From positions 25,167 to 89,166 of the forward strand of contig NZ_VEFS01000005.1 of NCBI RefSeq assembly GCF_007679045.1: 64,000 nucleotides of DNA, in the 5' to 3' direction. This DNA is from Microbacterium sp. BH-3-3-3. GTDB lineage: Bacteria > Actinomycetota > Actinomycetes > Actinomycetales > Microbacteriaceae. Position numbers and translations under genes: made by a program. Shown in pieces: positions 40,125 to 49,179 of this stretch. Under the pieces are notes generated by a model. The model searched no databases. It was not told the DNA's origin and saw nothing but the letters and a program-made list of their open reading frames with translations. Positions within the stretch are counted from its first letter, which is position 1, and every line of letters begins with the position of its first letter.

Positions 40125-40913
40125 ATGACCGAACCGGATGCCGGATACGAGACGATCCGCGTCGAGCAGCGAGGCCGCGTGGGGTGGATCTTCCTCGACC
40201 GGCCCGAGGCGCTGAACGCGCTGAACACGCAGTCGATGCGCGACGTCGTCGCGGCTGCCGAAGCCTTCGACGTCGACGAGGGTGTCGGGGCGATCGTGGT
40301 GACGGGGAGCGAGAAGGCCTTCGCCGCGGGCGCCGACATCAAAGAGATGGAGCAGAAGTCGGGTCTCGACATGATGCTCACCGACCACTTCGGCGCGTGG
40401 GCGCGCTTCGCGGCCGTGCGCACCCCCGTGATCGCGGCGGTGTCGGGCTACGCCCTGGGCGGAGGATGCGAGCTCGCCCTCATGTGCGACGTCATCCTGG
40501 CCTCGGATCGCGCGAAGTTCGGCCAGCCCGAGGTGCAGCTGGGCGTCATCCCGGGAATGGGCGGCACGCAGCGTCTCGTGCGGGCGCTCGGCTATTACAA
40601 GGCGGCCGAGCTCGTGCTGACCGGCCGCATGATCGACGCCGCCGAGGCCGAGCGCGCGGGACTCGTCTCGCGCATCGTGCCCGCGGCCGAGCTGCTCGAC
40701 GAGGCCGAGAAGGTCGCGCAGACGATCGCCGAGAAGCCGCTACCCGCCCTGTACGCGGCGAAGGCGGCCCTCGACGTCGCGCTGGAGTCGACCCTCGCCG
40801 AGGGCGTGCGGTTCGAGCGTCAGGCCTTCGCGGCCCTGTTCGACACGGCCGATCAGAAAGAGGGGATGGCGGCGTTCCGCGAGAAGCGCGCGCCGTCGTT
40901 CACGCACCGATGA
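40125..40913 (+). CDS. Enoyl-CoA hydratase/isomerase family
   Basis: The 262-residue crotonase-fold protein has the oxyanion-hole motif [14 protein letters not shown] and [16 protein letters not shown], plus both catalytic Glu residues (GCELAL and [19 protein letters not shown]). It hydrates short-chain enoyl-CoA, the step after the neighbouring acyl-CoA dehydrogenase. The ATG at 40125 gives the usual family N-terminus; the frame extends far upstream without support. It is convergent with the MarR gene, their stops 4 bp apart. Confidence 0.93.
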   Translation: MTEPDAGYETIRVEQRGRVGWIFLDRPEALNALNTQSMRDVVAAAEAFDVDEGVGAIVVTGSEKAFAAGADIKEMEQKSGLDMMLTDHFGAWARFAAVRTPVIAAVSGYALGGGCELALMCDVILASDRAKFGQPEVQLGVIPGMGGTQRLVRALGYYKAAELVLTGRMIDAAEAERAGLVSRIVPAAELLDEAEKVAQTIAEKPLPALYAAKAALDVALESTLAEGVRFERQAFAALFDTADQKEGMAAFREKRAPSFTHR

Positions 40914-40917
40914 GTGC

Positions 40918-41445
40918 TCAGAGCGGGTCGGGCACCGGGGCGGGGTCGGCGAAGTCGCCCGCACCCTTGCGGAAGCGCGCGATGATCCGCACGAGCGCCC
41001 TCGCATCGTCGTCGTCGAGGCCGAGGTCGGCGAACACGGCGTTGAGCGCGTCGGTGGCTTCGTCGACTCGGCGTCGGCCGGCGTCGGTTAGCGCGAGCAA
41101 CGCCGCGCGGCCGTCGGTCGGATGCGGCTCGCGCGTCACGTACCCGTCGCGTGCGAGGCGCTCGACCGTGTTGGTCACGCTCGTCGGGTGCACCTGCAGG
41201 CGCGCGATGGCGCTGGCCATCGGCATCCGCCCCTCGCGCGTGAAGGCGAGCAGCCGCAGCATCTCGAAGCGCGAGAACGACAGGTCGAAGGGCTTGAGCG
41301 CGCGGTCGATCGCCGCCATCAGCAGCTGGTGCGCGCGGATCACCGAGGTCACCACGGTCATGCCATCGGCGGCGTCGTCCCACCCGTGCGCGAGCCACTG
41401 GCGCTTCGCCTCGGCGATCGGGTCGACAGGCAGTCGTCGCGTCAT
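40918..41445 (-). CDS. MarR-family transcriptional regulator
   Basis: The 175-residue regulator has a winged helix (FSRFEMLRLLAFTREGRMPM, then ARLQVHPTSVTNTVERLARD with the recognition helix and GYVTREPHPTDGRAALLALT wing). GGAGGA precedes the ATG at 41445, supporting that start over an upstream extension through the repeat array. Divergent from etfBA and convergent with the enoyl-CoA hydratase, it may control the acyl-CoA genes in response to an acyl-CoA or aromatic ligand; this is inference. Confidence 0.9.
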   Translation of the reverse strand: MTRRLPVDPIAEAKRQWLAHGWDDAADGMTVVTSVIRAHQLLMAAIDRALKPFDLSFSRFEMLRLLAFTREGRMPMASAIARLQVHPTSVTNTVERLARDGYVTREPHPTDGRAALLALTDAGRRRVDEATDALNAVFADLGLDDDDARALVRIIARFRKGAGDFADPAPVPDPL

Positions 41446-41526
41446 CGGTCCTCCTCGCGTTTCACGGTACCGCTCGGGCGGGTCGGGGACCTCACGTGAG
41501 CGGTGGCTGAGCCTCTCGAAGCCCCC

Positions 41527-41689
41527 GGTCCCTTCGACAGGCTCAGGGACCTTGCTTTCGCGGCGGGGCCTGTCCGGACTCTCGCGCCCGGTCCCGGTCC
41601 CTTCGACAGGCTCAGGGACCTTGCTTTCGCGGCGGGGCCTGTCCGGACTCTCGCGCCTGGTCCCGGTCCCTTCGACAGGCTCAGGGACC
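41527..41689. repeat. 69-bp tandem repeat with CTTCGACAGGCTCAG hairpins
   Basis: Units begin at 41527, 41596 and 41665 (period 69 bp, the first two nearly identical, the third truncated). Each starts with the hairpin GGTCCCTTCGACAGGCTCAG plus GGACC. The 318-bp gap between the MarR and etfB genes (41446-41763) holds this array and a related half-site at 41512 (CTCTCGAAG); the etfB promoter is not obvious. Confidence 0.85.
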
Positions 41690-41763
41690 TGGGGTTCGCG
41701 CCTCGCACTCACACGCTGCCGCGATGCAGCGGCATCCGCCCTCTCTCCGAAGGAGCCCCGTCG

Positions 41764-42540
41764 ATGAAGATCGTGGTCCTGATCAAAGAAGTGCCCGACA
41801 CCTGGGGCGAGCGTCGGCTCGACCTCGAGACCGGGCTCACCGACCGCGCGGGAGCGGCGGCCGTGCTCGACGAGATCGGCGAGCGGGCCGTCGAGGCTGC
41901 CCTCGCATATGCCGACGCGCACGCGGGCACCGAGGTCGTCGTCGTGGCCATGGCGCCCGCCTCGGCCACGGCGACCGTGCGCAAGGCCCTCGCGATGGGG
42001 GCGACCTCGGCCGTGCACGTGGTCGACGACTCCCTGCGCGGGGCCGACCTCGTGCTCACCGCCGAGGTGCTGGCCGCGGCGATCCGGCGCACCGGTTTCG
42101 ACCTGGTGATCGCGGGCAACCTGTCGACCGACGGGGGAGGGGGCGTGCTGCCGGCGATGGTCGCCGAGCTGCTGGCAGTACCGCAGCTCACGGCCCTGTC
42201 GCGCCTCGAGGTGTCGGACGACGCCGTCTCCGGCGACCGCGTGAGCGACGCGGGCACCATGCGGGTCTCGGCGGCGCTGCCGGCCGTGGTGTCGATCACC
42301 GAGGCGATGCCCGAGGGGCGGTTCACGACCTTCAAGGGGATCATGGCGGCCAAGAAGAAGCCGTACGAGACCGTGGATGCCGCCGAACTCGGCGTCGAGG
42401 TCGAGGATCCCGCCGTCGCGCGGTACATCATGCTGTCCGTCGACGAGAGGCCACCGCGCGCGGGCGGCACGAAGATCGTCGACGAGGGCGATGCGGGCGA
42501 GAAGCTCGCAGCCTTCCTCATGTCCGAGGGGGTGGCGTGA
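41764..42540 (+). CDS. etfB: Electron transfer flavoprotein, beta subunit
   Basis: The 258-residue subunit starts [16 protein letters not shown] and has [20 protein letters not shown] and [11 protein letters not shown], typical EtfB blocks binding AMP and docking to dehydrogenases. With EtfA it accepts electrons from acyl-CoA dehydrogenases, such as that at 38729. The stop overlaps the etfA ATG (TGATG). GAAGGAG precedes the start. Confidence 0.95.
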   Translation: MKIVVLIKEVPDTWGERRLDLETGLTDRAGAAAVLDEIGERAVEAALAYADAHAGTEVVVVAMAPASATATVRKALAMGATSAVHVVDDSLRGADLVLTAEVLAAAIRRTGFDLVIAGNLSTDGGGGVLPAMVAELLAVPQLTALSRLEVSDDAVSGDRVSDAGTMRVSAALPAVVSITEAMPEGRFTTFKGIMAAKKKPYETVDAAELGVEVEDPAVARYIMLSVDERPPRAGGTKIVDEGDAGEKLAAFLMSEGVA

Positions 42541-43505
42541 TGACCGCGGCCCTCGTGCTGCTCGAGGTGCTGCCCGGCGGGGCGTTGGCCGCCTCCGCCC
42601 CCGGCCTGCTCGCCGCCGCCGCGACCGTCGGAGACCCCGTCGCTCTGATCGCCTCCACGGCCGATGTGCTCGAACGGGCGTCTGCCGAGGCGGCGGAGCT
42701 CGGCGCGACGCGCGTGCTCACGGCCGTCACCGATGCCGATGCCCTGACCGGTCCGGTCGTCGACGCGCTCGCCGCGGCGGTCGCGAAGGAGAGCCCCGAC
42801 CTCGTGCTCGCGTCGCACGCGGTCGAGTCGCGCGACGCGCTCGCGCGACTGGCCGCACGCCTGCGCATGCCCCTCGCGACAGACGTCGTGGGCGTCGGCC
42901 GCGACGACCTCGGCGTGGTCGCCCATCACGCGGCGTTCGGCGGCGCCTTCACCGTCGACGGGGCACCCACCTTCGGCCCCCTCGCGGCGACGCTCCGCCC
43001 CGGATCCGTCGAAGAGCGTCTCGATGCGCGACCGCTCGTCGTCGAGAGCCTCGAGGTCGCGGCATCCGGAACCCCCCACGCCCGCGTCGAAGGGTTCGCC
43101 GAGACCGCTGTCGCCTCGTCGCGTCCCGAACTGCGCGGGGCCGCGGCGGTCGTCGCCGGCGGTCGCGGAGTGGGCTCGCGCGAAGACTTCGCCCTCGTCG
43201 AGCAGCTCGCCGATGCCCTCGGTGCGGCCGTCGGCGCCTCGCGGGCCGCGGTCGACGCGGGGTACGTGCCGGCCGCCGCGCAGGTCGGACAGACCGGGGT
43301 GACGGTGTCGCCGCGGCTGTACGTGGCGCTCGGCATCTCGGGGGCGATTCAGCACCGCGCGGGCATGCAGACCGCGCGCACGATCGTCGCGATCGACAAG
43401 AACCCGGAAGCCCCCATCTTCGAGATCGCCGACTTCGGTATCGTCGGAGATCTGTTCACCGTCGTCCCGCAGCTCCTCAGCGCGCTGAACGCCCACAAGA
43501 AGTAA
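42540..43505 (+). CDS. etfA: Electron transfer flavoprotein, alpha subunit
   Basis: The 321-residue subunit carries the C-terminal FAD-binding domain: [35 protein letters not shown] and [15 protein letters not shown], with [22 protein letters not shown] ([20 protein letters not shown]) sequence near the end. It pairs with the coupled etfB product and donates electrons onward. A cytochrome-like membrane gene begins 13 bp after its stop. Confidence 0.95.
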   Translation: MTAALVLLEVLPGGALAASAPGLLAAAATVGDPVALIASTADVLERASAEAAELGATRVLTAVTDADALTGPVVDALAAAVAKESPDLVLASHAVESRDALARLAARLRMPLATDVVGVGRDDLGVVAHHAAFGGAFTVDGAPTFGPLAATLRPGSVEERLDARPLVVESLEVAASGTPHARVEGFAETAVASSRPELRGAAAVVAGGRGVGSREDFALVEQLADALGAAVGASRAAVDAGYVPAAAQVGQTGVTVSPRLYVALGISGAIQHRAGMQTARTIVAIDKNPEAPIFEIADFGIVGDLFTVVPQLLSALNAHKK

Positions 43506-43517
43506 TCCCGAGAGTAG

Positions 43518-45500
43518 ATGGCGTCCACACCCCGCACCCCGCGACGCGGGCTGCCGCGCACCCCCGGCGGGGAGCCCTGGCCGCCCGCGGCCTCGAGCGT
43601 GCCCGGAGCGGGTGACGCCGACGGCGCGGACGCTGCTCTGGCCGCAACGGATTCGGACCCGCGCGACGGATCCGGATCCGAGACGCCCGGGGATCGGCGT
43701 CCGGTGCACCCGTCCGGCTCTGTGGCGCCCGCGTCCGCGCCGACCCCTCCTGCCTCGCCCGAGGCCGAGACGTCGCCCGCTTCCGTGTCGCCTGAGGCCG
43801 AGGTACCGACCGCTCCCGCGCCGGCCGCGGCGGGCGGTGTGCGTCGCGGAATGCCGCGCGAGCCCGGCGGGGAGCCGTGGCCGTCGGCATCCGCCGTTCC
43901 GTCCTCCACTGTACGTCCTGGTGCCGCAGCAGAACCGGGGAACCGCCCCGGGACCGGATCGGCCGAGCCCGCGCGCCCGGTCTCGGTGGGTGGATCCGAC
44001 CCGGGTGCGGATGCCGGGAACCCGGCGCCCTCGACGGCGAGCGGTTCCGGCGCCGAGGCCCCGACGGTGAGCGTTTCCGGCCCAGGATCGGATGCCGCGA
44101 CCCCCGCGGGCGAGGAAGCGGCCGGCATGCGTCGGGGACTCCCGCGCGAGCCCGGCGGGGAGCCCTGGCCGCCGGCATCCGCCGTTCCGCCCTCGATCCA
44201 GCACCCCGACACCGCCCGAGAAGCGCAGAATCGCGGCGCGCTCGGAGAGGTCGAGCCCGAGCGTCCGATGTCGGTGGGCGGATCCGATTCCGGTGCGGAT
44301 GCCGAGACCCCGGCGACCGCGACGGTGAGCGGATCCGATGCGGACCCGGACGCCGTGCCTGCGGCGAGTTCCGACGAGACCGCTCGCGCGACGGCGGCGT
44401 TCGCGACCCCGGCCCCGGCCGCAGACGCCCGACCATCGACGCCATCCCCGCGCCCGCCCCTCACCGTTCCGCGAACGGTCTGGCCGGGAGCCGCGGCCCG
44501 GAACCGCGCGACGACGCCGGCGCTCACGCAGAAGCGCCCCCCGGGGGCCCCGCCACGTGCGGCAGCAGCAGGTACCCGCCTCGCCGACTTCTCACCCGTG
44601 CAGCTGCTGGGCTCGACCGCCGTGCTCGGCGTCTTCGCGCTGGCACTCGTCGGCATCGTCGTGCTCGTCGCGCGCTTCGTGCTCGCGATCGGGCCGGGCC
44701 GCGAGTTCCTCGCGGCGTTCCCCGGCGAGTACCACCTGCCCGAGTCGGCGCCGGTCGGGCTCCCGGCCTGGCTGAACTGGTCGCACTTCCTCAACAGCTT
44801 CTTCCTGCTGCTGATCATCCGCACCGGCTGGCAGGTGCGCCGCGAGAAGCGCCCGGCCGCGTTCTGGTCGCCGCGCAACAACAAGAAGCGGCGCATCAGC
44901 CTGGCGCTGTGGTTCCATCAGGCGCTCGACGTCCTATGGATCGCCAACGGCGTGATCTTCGTCGTGCTGCTATTCGTCACCGGACAGTGGATGCGGATCG
45001 TGCCGACCTCGTGGGAGGTCTTCCCCAACGCGCTGTCGGCTGCCCTGCAATACGCCTCACTCGACTGGCCGACCGAGAACGGGTGGGTGAACTACAACAG
45101 CCTGCAGCAGCTGTCGTACTTCGCCATCACGTTCGTCGCCGCGCCCCTCGCGATCATCAGCGGCGTGCGTCTGTCGGGGGTGTGGCCCAAGAACGCCGAG
45201 AAGCTCGACAGGCTGTATCCGGCCGAGTGGGCGCGCAAGGTCCACTTCCCCACGATGCTCTTCTTCGTCGCGTTCATCGTCGTGCACGTCGCCCTCGTGC
45301 TGGCCACCGGGGCGCTGCGAAACCTCAATCACATGTACGCCGCACGCGGCTCGGAAGACCCCGCCGCGTACACGAGCGACCCGACCGGTCTGCTGATCTT
45401 CGCGGCCTCGCTCGTGGTGATGGCCGCGGCGTGGGTGGCGGCGCGGCCGGCGGTGCTGGTGCCCATCGCGCGGTTGTTCGGCGACGTCAAGCAGCGCTGA
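43518..45500 (+). CDS. Cytochrome b561-like membrane protein with repeated N-terminal RGxPRxPGGEPWP motifs
   Basis: The 660-residue protein has an unusual Pro/Ala/Ser-rich N-terminal half (1-350) with three copies of R-R-G-(L/M)-P-R-(T/E)-P-G-G-E-P-W-P at residues about 9-23, 109-123 and 205-219. A membrane domain follows (about 360-655) with four or more helices and candidate haem-ligand His residues in NWSHFLNSFF, ALWFHQALDVLW, KVHFPTMLFF and FIVVHVALV, as in bacterial cytochrome b561/Ni-hydrogenase b-type proteins. It lies 13 bp after etfA, so it may pass ETF electrons to the membrane; this is inference. The start lacks a strong ribosome site. Confidence 0.78.
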   Translation: MASTPRTPRRGLPRTPGGEPWPPAASSVPGAGDADGADAALAATDSDPRDGSGSETPGDRRPVHPSGSVAPASAPTPPASPEAETSPASVSPEAEVPTAPAPAAAGGVRRGMPREPGGEPWPSASAVPSSTVRPGAAAEPGNRPGTGSAEPARPVSVGGSDPGADAGNPAPSTASGSGAEAPTVSVSGPGSDAATPAGEEAAGMRRGLPREPGGEPWPPASAVPPSIQHPDTAREAQNRGALGEVEPERPMSVGGSDSGADAETPATATVSGSDADPDAVPAASSDETARATAAFATPAPAADARPSTPSPRPPLTVPRTVWPGAAARNRATTPALTQKRPPGAPPRAAAAGTRLADFSPVQLLGSTAVLGVFALALVGIVVLVARFVLAIGPGREFLAAFPGEYHLPESAPVGLPAWLNWSHFLNSFFLLLIIRTGWQVRREKRPAAFWSPRNNKKRRISLALWFHQALDVLWIANGVIFVVLLFVTGQWMRIVPTSWEVFPNALSAALQYASLDWPTENGWVNYNSLQQLSYFAITFVAAPLAIISGVRLSGVWPKNAEKLDRLYPAEWARKVHFPTMLFFVAFIVVHVALVLATGALRNLNHMYAARGSEDPAAYTSDPTGLLIFAASLVVMAAAWVAARPAVLVPIARLFGDVKQR

Positions 45501-45545
45501 GGCCGGCGCGGGTCGAGACCGCCGCTCCGACGCAGCGAAGGCACG

Positions 45546-46100
45546 TCAGACGCGTCCGCGCGCCCGCAACCCCGCGGCGATGAGCTCGAGCCCCGAGGCG
45601 AAGTCGTCGTCGGCCAGTCCGCCCGCGGCGCCCTCGCGAGCTCCTGCGCTGTCGTACTGCAGGCGCTGCTGCTCGTGCCACACGAAACCGAGCACGTAGT
45701 GCAGCACGGTGGTGGCGACCCGGCGGGCGGTCTCGTCGTCGAACCCGTCGGCGACCACGGCCGCCGCGAGTCGGTCGTGCGCCACCGTCGAACCGAGACC
45801 CATCGCCAGGGTGCTCGAGACCACTTCGGCGCCGTCGCGGTACGCCAGGAGGGCCTCGCGCAGGGCGCGGGCTTCCGCCACGAGGTCGACGGAGGGGCCG
45901 GATGCCATGCGCCCGACGATCCGATCGGAGAGACCGGCGAGCAGTGTCTGCTTGTTCGGGAAGTGCCAGTACAGCGCGCTCGGCTGCACCTCGAGGGCGG
46001 CGGCGAGGCGCCGCATCGTCAGGTCGGGGAGCCCGTGCTCGTCGAGGATCCGCAGCGCGGTGAGGGCGACGTCGTCGGCGGAGTGTCCTCGGGGAGCCAT
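45546..46100 (-). CDS. bioQ: TetR-family biotin regulator, BioQ-type
   Basis: The 184-residue TetR-family protein has an N-terminal helix-turn-helix (TMRRLAAALEVQPSALYWHF) and a C-terminal TetR-type ligand domain. It is divergent from bioYMN, and the two palindromes between them (TGAAC-N3-GTTCA) match the BioQ box known from actinobacteria. This strongly supports BioQ over other TetR members. It probably represses both bioYMN and itself when biotin is plentiful. Confidence 0.85.
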   Translation of the reverse strand: MAPRGHSADDVALTALRILDEHGLPDLTMRRLAAALEVQPSALYWHFPNKQTLLAGLSDRIVGRMASGPSVDLVAEARALREALLAYRDGAEVVSSTLAMGLGSTVAHDRLAAAVVADGFDDETARRVATTVLHYVLGFVWHEQQRLQYDSAGAREGAAGGLADDDFASGLELIAAGLRARGRV

Positions 46101-46108
46101 GGTGTGAG

Positions 46109-46141
46109 TATAGTGAACGCCGTTCAGGTGAACACTGTTCA
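46109..46141 (+). promoter_or_regulatory. bioYMN promoter with two BioQ boxes
   Basis: The -10 box TATAGT (46109-46114) abuts TGAACGCCGTTCA (46114-46126), and a second box TGAACACTGTTCA (46129-46141) follows with centres 15 bp apart. Both are perfect 5-3-5 palindromes of the BioQ consensus. The boxes lie over the transcription start, so binding blocks RNA polymerase. Confidence 0.9.
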
Positions 46142-46153
46142 GGAAGGCTCCTC

Positions 46154-46756
46154 ATGACTCGCACCCTCGACGCCACCGACCTCGCCCGCGTCGCCGTCTT
46201 CTCCGCTCTCATCGCCGTGCTGGGGTTGCCCGGCAGCTTCCCGGTGTTCGGCGGCGTGCCGATCACGGCGCAGACCCTGGGCGTGATGCTCGCCGGGGCC
46301 GTGCTCGGGCCGTGGCTCGGCGCGCTCTCGGTGACCGTGCTGCTGGCGCTCGTCGCCGTGGGGTTGCCGTTGCTCGCCGGCGGCCGCGGCGGGTTCGGCG
46401 TCTTCGTCGGGCCGACCGCCGGCTACGCGCTGGGGTGGATCCTGGGTGCCGCGGTCATCGGTCTCGTCGTGCACGCGGGCGCTCGTCGCCCGGTCGTCTG
46501 GCGCACGGCGCTGGCCATGATCGTCGGGGGCGTGCTGGCGATCTACGCGATCGGCATCCCGGTGCAGAGTCTCGTCACGCGCCTGCCGCTCGGTGAGACG
46601 GCGCTGTCGAGCCTCGTGTTCGTGCCGGGCGACCTGCTCAAGGCCGCCGTCGCCACCCTTGTCGTGACGACACTCGTGCGCGCCTACCCGCGCGGATTCC
46701 GCCGCACGTGGCGGGTCGCGGCGCCCGATCGGGGTCGGGTCGGCGTCGCGGCGTGA
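46154..46756 (+). CDS. bioY: Biotin ECF transporter S component
   Basis: The 200-residue BioY has six hydrophobic helices and the biotin-binding signature GGRGGFGVFVGPTAGYALGW (about 76-95), plus ITAQTLGVMLAGAVLG. It captures biotin for the energy-coupling module encoded next. AGGAAGG precedes the ATG. Its stop region overlaps bioM by 4 bp. Control by the BioQ boxes immediately upstream supports the substrate call. Confidence 0.96.
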   Translation: MTRTLDATDLARVAVFSALIAVLGLPGSFPVFGGVPITAQTLGVMLAGAVLGPWLGALSVTVLLALVAVGLPLLAGGRGGFGVFVGPTAGYALGWILGAAVIGLVVHAGARRPVVWRTALAMIVGGVLAIYAIGIPVQSLVTRLPLGETALSSLVFVPGDLLKAAVATLVVTTLVRAYPRGFRRTWRVAAPDRGRVGVAA

Positions 46757-47439
46757 GCGTGATCCGCTGCGCGGGGCTGGGCGTCCGCCTCGGCGGGCGC
46801 GAGGTGCTGCGCGAGGTGTCGCTCGACCTGTCGGCGCGCACGATCGCCCTGATCGGCGACAACGGCTCGGGCAAGTCGACGCTCGCCCGGGTGCTCGCGG
46901 GTCTCGTGCGGCGCACGGAGGGAGACCTGCGCGTGCTCGGGTGCGACCCCGACCGCGATCCCGCCGCGCTCCGCGCGAAGGTCGCGCTGGTGCTCAGCAA
47001 TCCCGACGCCCAGATCATGATGCCCACCGTCGCCGAAGACGTCGCGCTGTCGTTGCGCGCGGCACGTCTGCCGCGGCGCGAACGTGACGCCCGCGTCGAG
47101 GCGGCCCTCGCGCGGTTCGGACTCGACGGACTGGGCGACCGCCCCGCTCAGGATCTGTCGGGTGGACAGAAGCAGTTGCTCGCCCTCTGCGGTGCCTTCG
47201 TGCGCGAGCCCGCGCTGGTGATCGCCGACGAGCCGACGGCCGTGCTCGACGGGCGCAACGCGCGCCGCGTCGCCGATCACCTGCTCGCCGACGCCGGACA
47301 CGCGCTCGTACTGGTCACGCACGACCTCGCCCTGGCCCGACGCTGCGAGAGCGCGGTGCTCATCGCGGACGGCCGGGTCGCGGCATCCGGTGCCTCCTTC
47401 GACGTCGTCGACGCCTACGAGGAAGCGCTCGCGTGCTGA
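46753..47439 (+). CDS. bioM: Biotin ECF transporter ATP-binding subunit
   Basis: The 228-residue ATPase has Walker A GDNGSGKST, signature LSGGQKQLLAL, Walker B LVIADEPTAVLD and switch His in VTHDLALA. The start is GTG at 46753, overlapping the bioY stop by four bases; no ATG is closer to the family N-terminus. It powers biotin uptake with BioY and BioN. The last seven bases overlap bioN. Confidence 0.93.
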   Translation: MSVIRCAGLGVRLGGREVLREVSLDLSARTIALIGDNGSGKSTLARVLAGLVRRTEGDLRVLGCDPDRDPAALRAKVALVLSNPDAQIMMPTVAEDVALSLRAARLPRRERDARVEAALARFGLDGLGDRPAQDLSGGQKQLLALCGAFVREPALVIADEPTAVLDGRNARRVADHLLADAGHALVLVTHDLALARRCESAVLIADGRVAASGASFDVVDAYEEALAC

Positions 47440-48037
47440 GCCTGTACGTCCCCGCGACGGGATGGCTGCACCGGATGCCGGCGGGTCCGAAGCTCGCGAT
47501 GCTCGCGCTGGTCGCCATGGCGGTCGCGGCGCTGCCGTCGACGTGGGTCACGGCGATGGTGCTGTTGCTGCCGCTCGTCCTGTATGCCGGGAGCGGCATG
47601 GGGGTCGGGCGGGGCCTGCGCGCTTTGGCGGAGTCGCTGTCGGGGCTGCGGTGGGTCATCGTCGTCACCGCCGCCGGTCAGCTGATCTTCCTCGGCCTCG
47701 AACCCGCGGTTGCGAACACCGGTCGCGTCGTGGCAGCGCTGCTGGTCGTGAATCTCGTGCCGGTGAGCACGCCGGTCCCGGCGCTGCTCGACGCCCTCGA
47801 GCGGGGACTCGCTCCTCTCGCGCGGTGCGGTGTCGATCCCGGCCGCGCCGCGCTGCTGCTGACCCTGACGATCACCACGATCCCGTGATCGCGCGGCTCG
47901 CCGCCGAGGTGAGCGATGCCCAGCGGGCGCGGGGGCTGCGTCCCTCACCGCGGCGCGGTGCGCTGCCGCTGCTGGTGTCGGCTCTGCGTCACGCCGATGA
48001 CCTCGGCGAGGGCCTCGCCGCTCGCGGCATCCGCTGA
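47433..48037 (+). pseudogene. bioN: bioN (ECF T component), frameshifted
   Basis: The first frame (47433-47888) encodes 151 residues with four hydrophobic helices and then meets TGA. The -1 frame continues from 47885 with VIARLAAEVSDAQRARGLRP, through the ARG-type coupling motif, to the stop at 48035-48037 (about 50 residues ending LAARGIR). Joining them gives about 201 residues, the normal length. At 47881-47887 the sequence reads TCCCGTG where TCCCGGTG would keep the frame, so one G is missing. This is either a true mutation that truncates the coupling helices, or a sequencing error. Confidence 0.82.
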
Positions 48038-48068
48038 GCTTCCGCGCCCTGGCTGCCCGACGCGGGAG

Positions 48069-48147
48069 CATGTCCCACTTCTGGCTGCTTCGGAGGGCTC
48101 CAGCCAGCCATAACTGGGACACGGTCTGCGCATATCGGGACATGGTC
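48069..48147 (-). repeat. 79-bp interspersed repeat (copy B)
   Basis: Reverse complement of the prpB-prpC element: read on the minus strand it begins GACCATGTCCCGATATGCGC and ends GTGGGACATG. It is exactly 79 bp. The terminal inverted repeat is CATGTCCC/GGGACATG. Confidence 0.85.
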
Positions 48148-48224
48148 CCGTCGGCCCCGCCCGCGGTGGAGAGGCGCCCGCGGCATCCGCTGAGCTTCCG
48201 CGCCCTGGCCGTCCGACGCGGGAG

Positions 48225-48303
48225 CATGTCCCACTTCTGGCTGCTTCGGAGGGCTCCATCCAGCCATAACGGGGACACGGTCTGCGCATATCGGGACATG
48301 GTC
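48225..48303 (-). repeat. 79-bp interspersed repeat (copy C)
   Basis: This copy differs from copy B at only two positions (48257 and the CTGGG/CGGGG segment). It lies in the second unit of the 156-bp duplication. Confidence 0.85.
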
Positions 48304-48335
48304 CCGTCCGCCCCGCCCGCGGTGGCGAGGCGTCC

Positions 48336-48416
48336 GGCAGCCCGACGCGCGACGCCAGCCCGACGCGCAAACGTCAGCCCAACGCGCAAACGTCAGCCCG
48401 CGACGCCAGCCCGTCG
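48336..48416. repeat. Short degenerate repeats, AGCCCGACGCGCAAACGTC
   Basis: AGCCCGACGCGC, AGCCCGACGCGCAAACGTC and AGCCCAACGCGCAAACGTC follow each other, with AGCCCGCGACGCC after them. It fills the gap up to the cofE stop. The whole intergenic stretch 48038-48419 (382 bp) therefore consists of repeats; no gene is seen. Confidence 0.7.
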
Positions 48417-48419
48417 TGC

Positions 48420-49178
48420 TCAGCCCGCGGCGTCTCGCCCCGCGGCAAACCCCTCGGCGTACGCTTCGTCGGCGCCCTGGCGGAACATGTCGCGCACCGG
48501 ATCCCGCACGATCGAGCGCGCACCCGGCAGGTCGAGGTCGCCCACGAGGTCGGCGCGCCCGCGCACGATCGCGACGGGGCGCCGCGCGGCCTTGCCCTTG
48601 ACCAGGTCGGTGGCGGCGGCGATCTCGTCGGCGACGCACGGCAGGGTCACCACGAGGGGGCGGCCCTCGGCATCCGTCGTCCCACGGAGGTCTTCGAACA
48701 CGTGGACGCCGCCGGCCCCGATCGCGTGATCGGTCTGGCCCTCGCGCCACGCGCGCCCGAGCGTGTCGGTGATGATCACGCCCACGTGCGCCCCGGTCGC
48801 GGCGCGCAGTCCGGTCGCAAGGGCGCGGGCCGAGGCGTCGGGGTCGACCGGCAGCAGCAGCACGGTGCCCTCGGGGGTGTTGCTCGCATCGACGCCGGCC
48901 GCGGCCGAGACGATGCCGAGCGGATTCTCGACGATGCGCGTCACGTGCCCGGTGGGGGAGGTGCGGGATGCGACGAGGCGCACGGTCTCGCGCGTGATGG
49001 CGTCTTCGCGGTCGTCGGCGCGGATGATGCGCCCCTCGGCCTTCGACACGACCTTGCTGGTGACCACGACGATGTCGCCGTCGCGCAGGGGGTCGCCCAC
49101 GGCATCGAGGATCGCCTGGACGAGGTCATCGCCCGGGGTGATCTCGGGGATGCCGTCGAGGGCCCAGATCTGCAGCAC
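48420..49178 (-). CDS. cofE: Coenzyme F420-0:L-glutamate ligase
   Basis: The 252-residue protein is of the CofE/FbiB N-terminal type and adds glutamate to F420-0. Recognisable blocks are [56 protein letters not shown] and [17 protein letters not shown]. The GTG at 49178 follows the stop of the GNAT gene by one base. It lacks the nitroreductase-like C-terminal domain of actinobacterial FbiB, so it matches CofE alone. No fbiA or fbiC is in the window. Confidence 0.9.
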   Translation of the reverse strand: MLQIWALDGIPEITPGDDLVQAILDAVGDPLRDGDIVVVTSKVVSKAEGRIIRADDREDAITRETVRLVASRTSPTGHVTRIVENPLGIVSAAAGVDASNTPEGTVLLLPVDPDASARALATGLRAATGAHVGVIITDTLGRAWREGQTDHAIGAGGVHVFEDLRGTTDAEGRPLVVTLPCVADEIAAATDLVKGKAARRPVAIVRGRADLVGDLDLPGARSIVRDPVRDMFRQGADEAYAEGFAAGRDAAG

Positions 49179-49179
49179 G

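Larger units (their letters stand above)
48024..48335. repeat. 156-bp tandem duplication
   Basis: The units 48024-48179 and 48180-48335 are more than 93% identical. Each starts GCGGCATCCGCTGAGCTTCC, which in the first unit is the 3' end of bioN, and holds one copy of the 79-bp CATGTCCC element. The duplication therefore copied the bioN stop region plus the mobile-like repeat. Confidence 0.88.

Noticed and set aside
47433..48037. Programmed -1 frameshift in bioN
   Set aside because: There is no slippery heptamer and no downstream structure at the required place; a missing base explains the sequence more simply.
48336..48416. Short direct repeats considered as a CRISPR array
   Set aside because: Units are 12-19 bp, adjacent without spacers and degenerate; there are no cas genes in the window.
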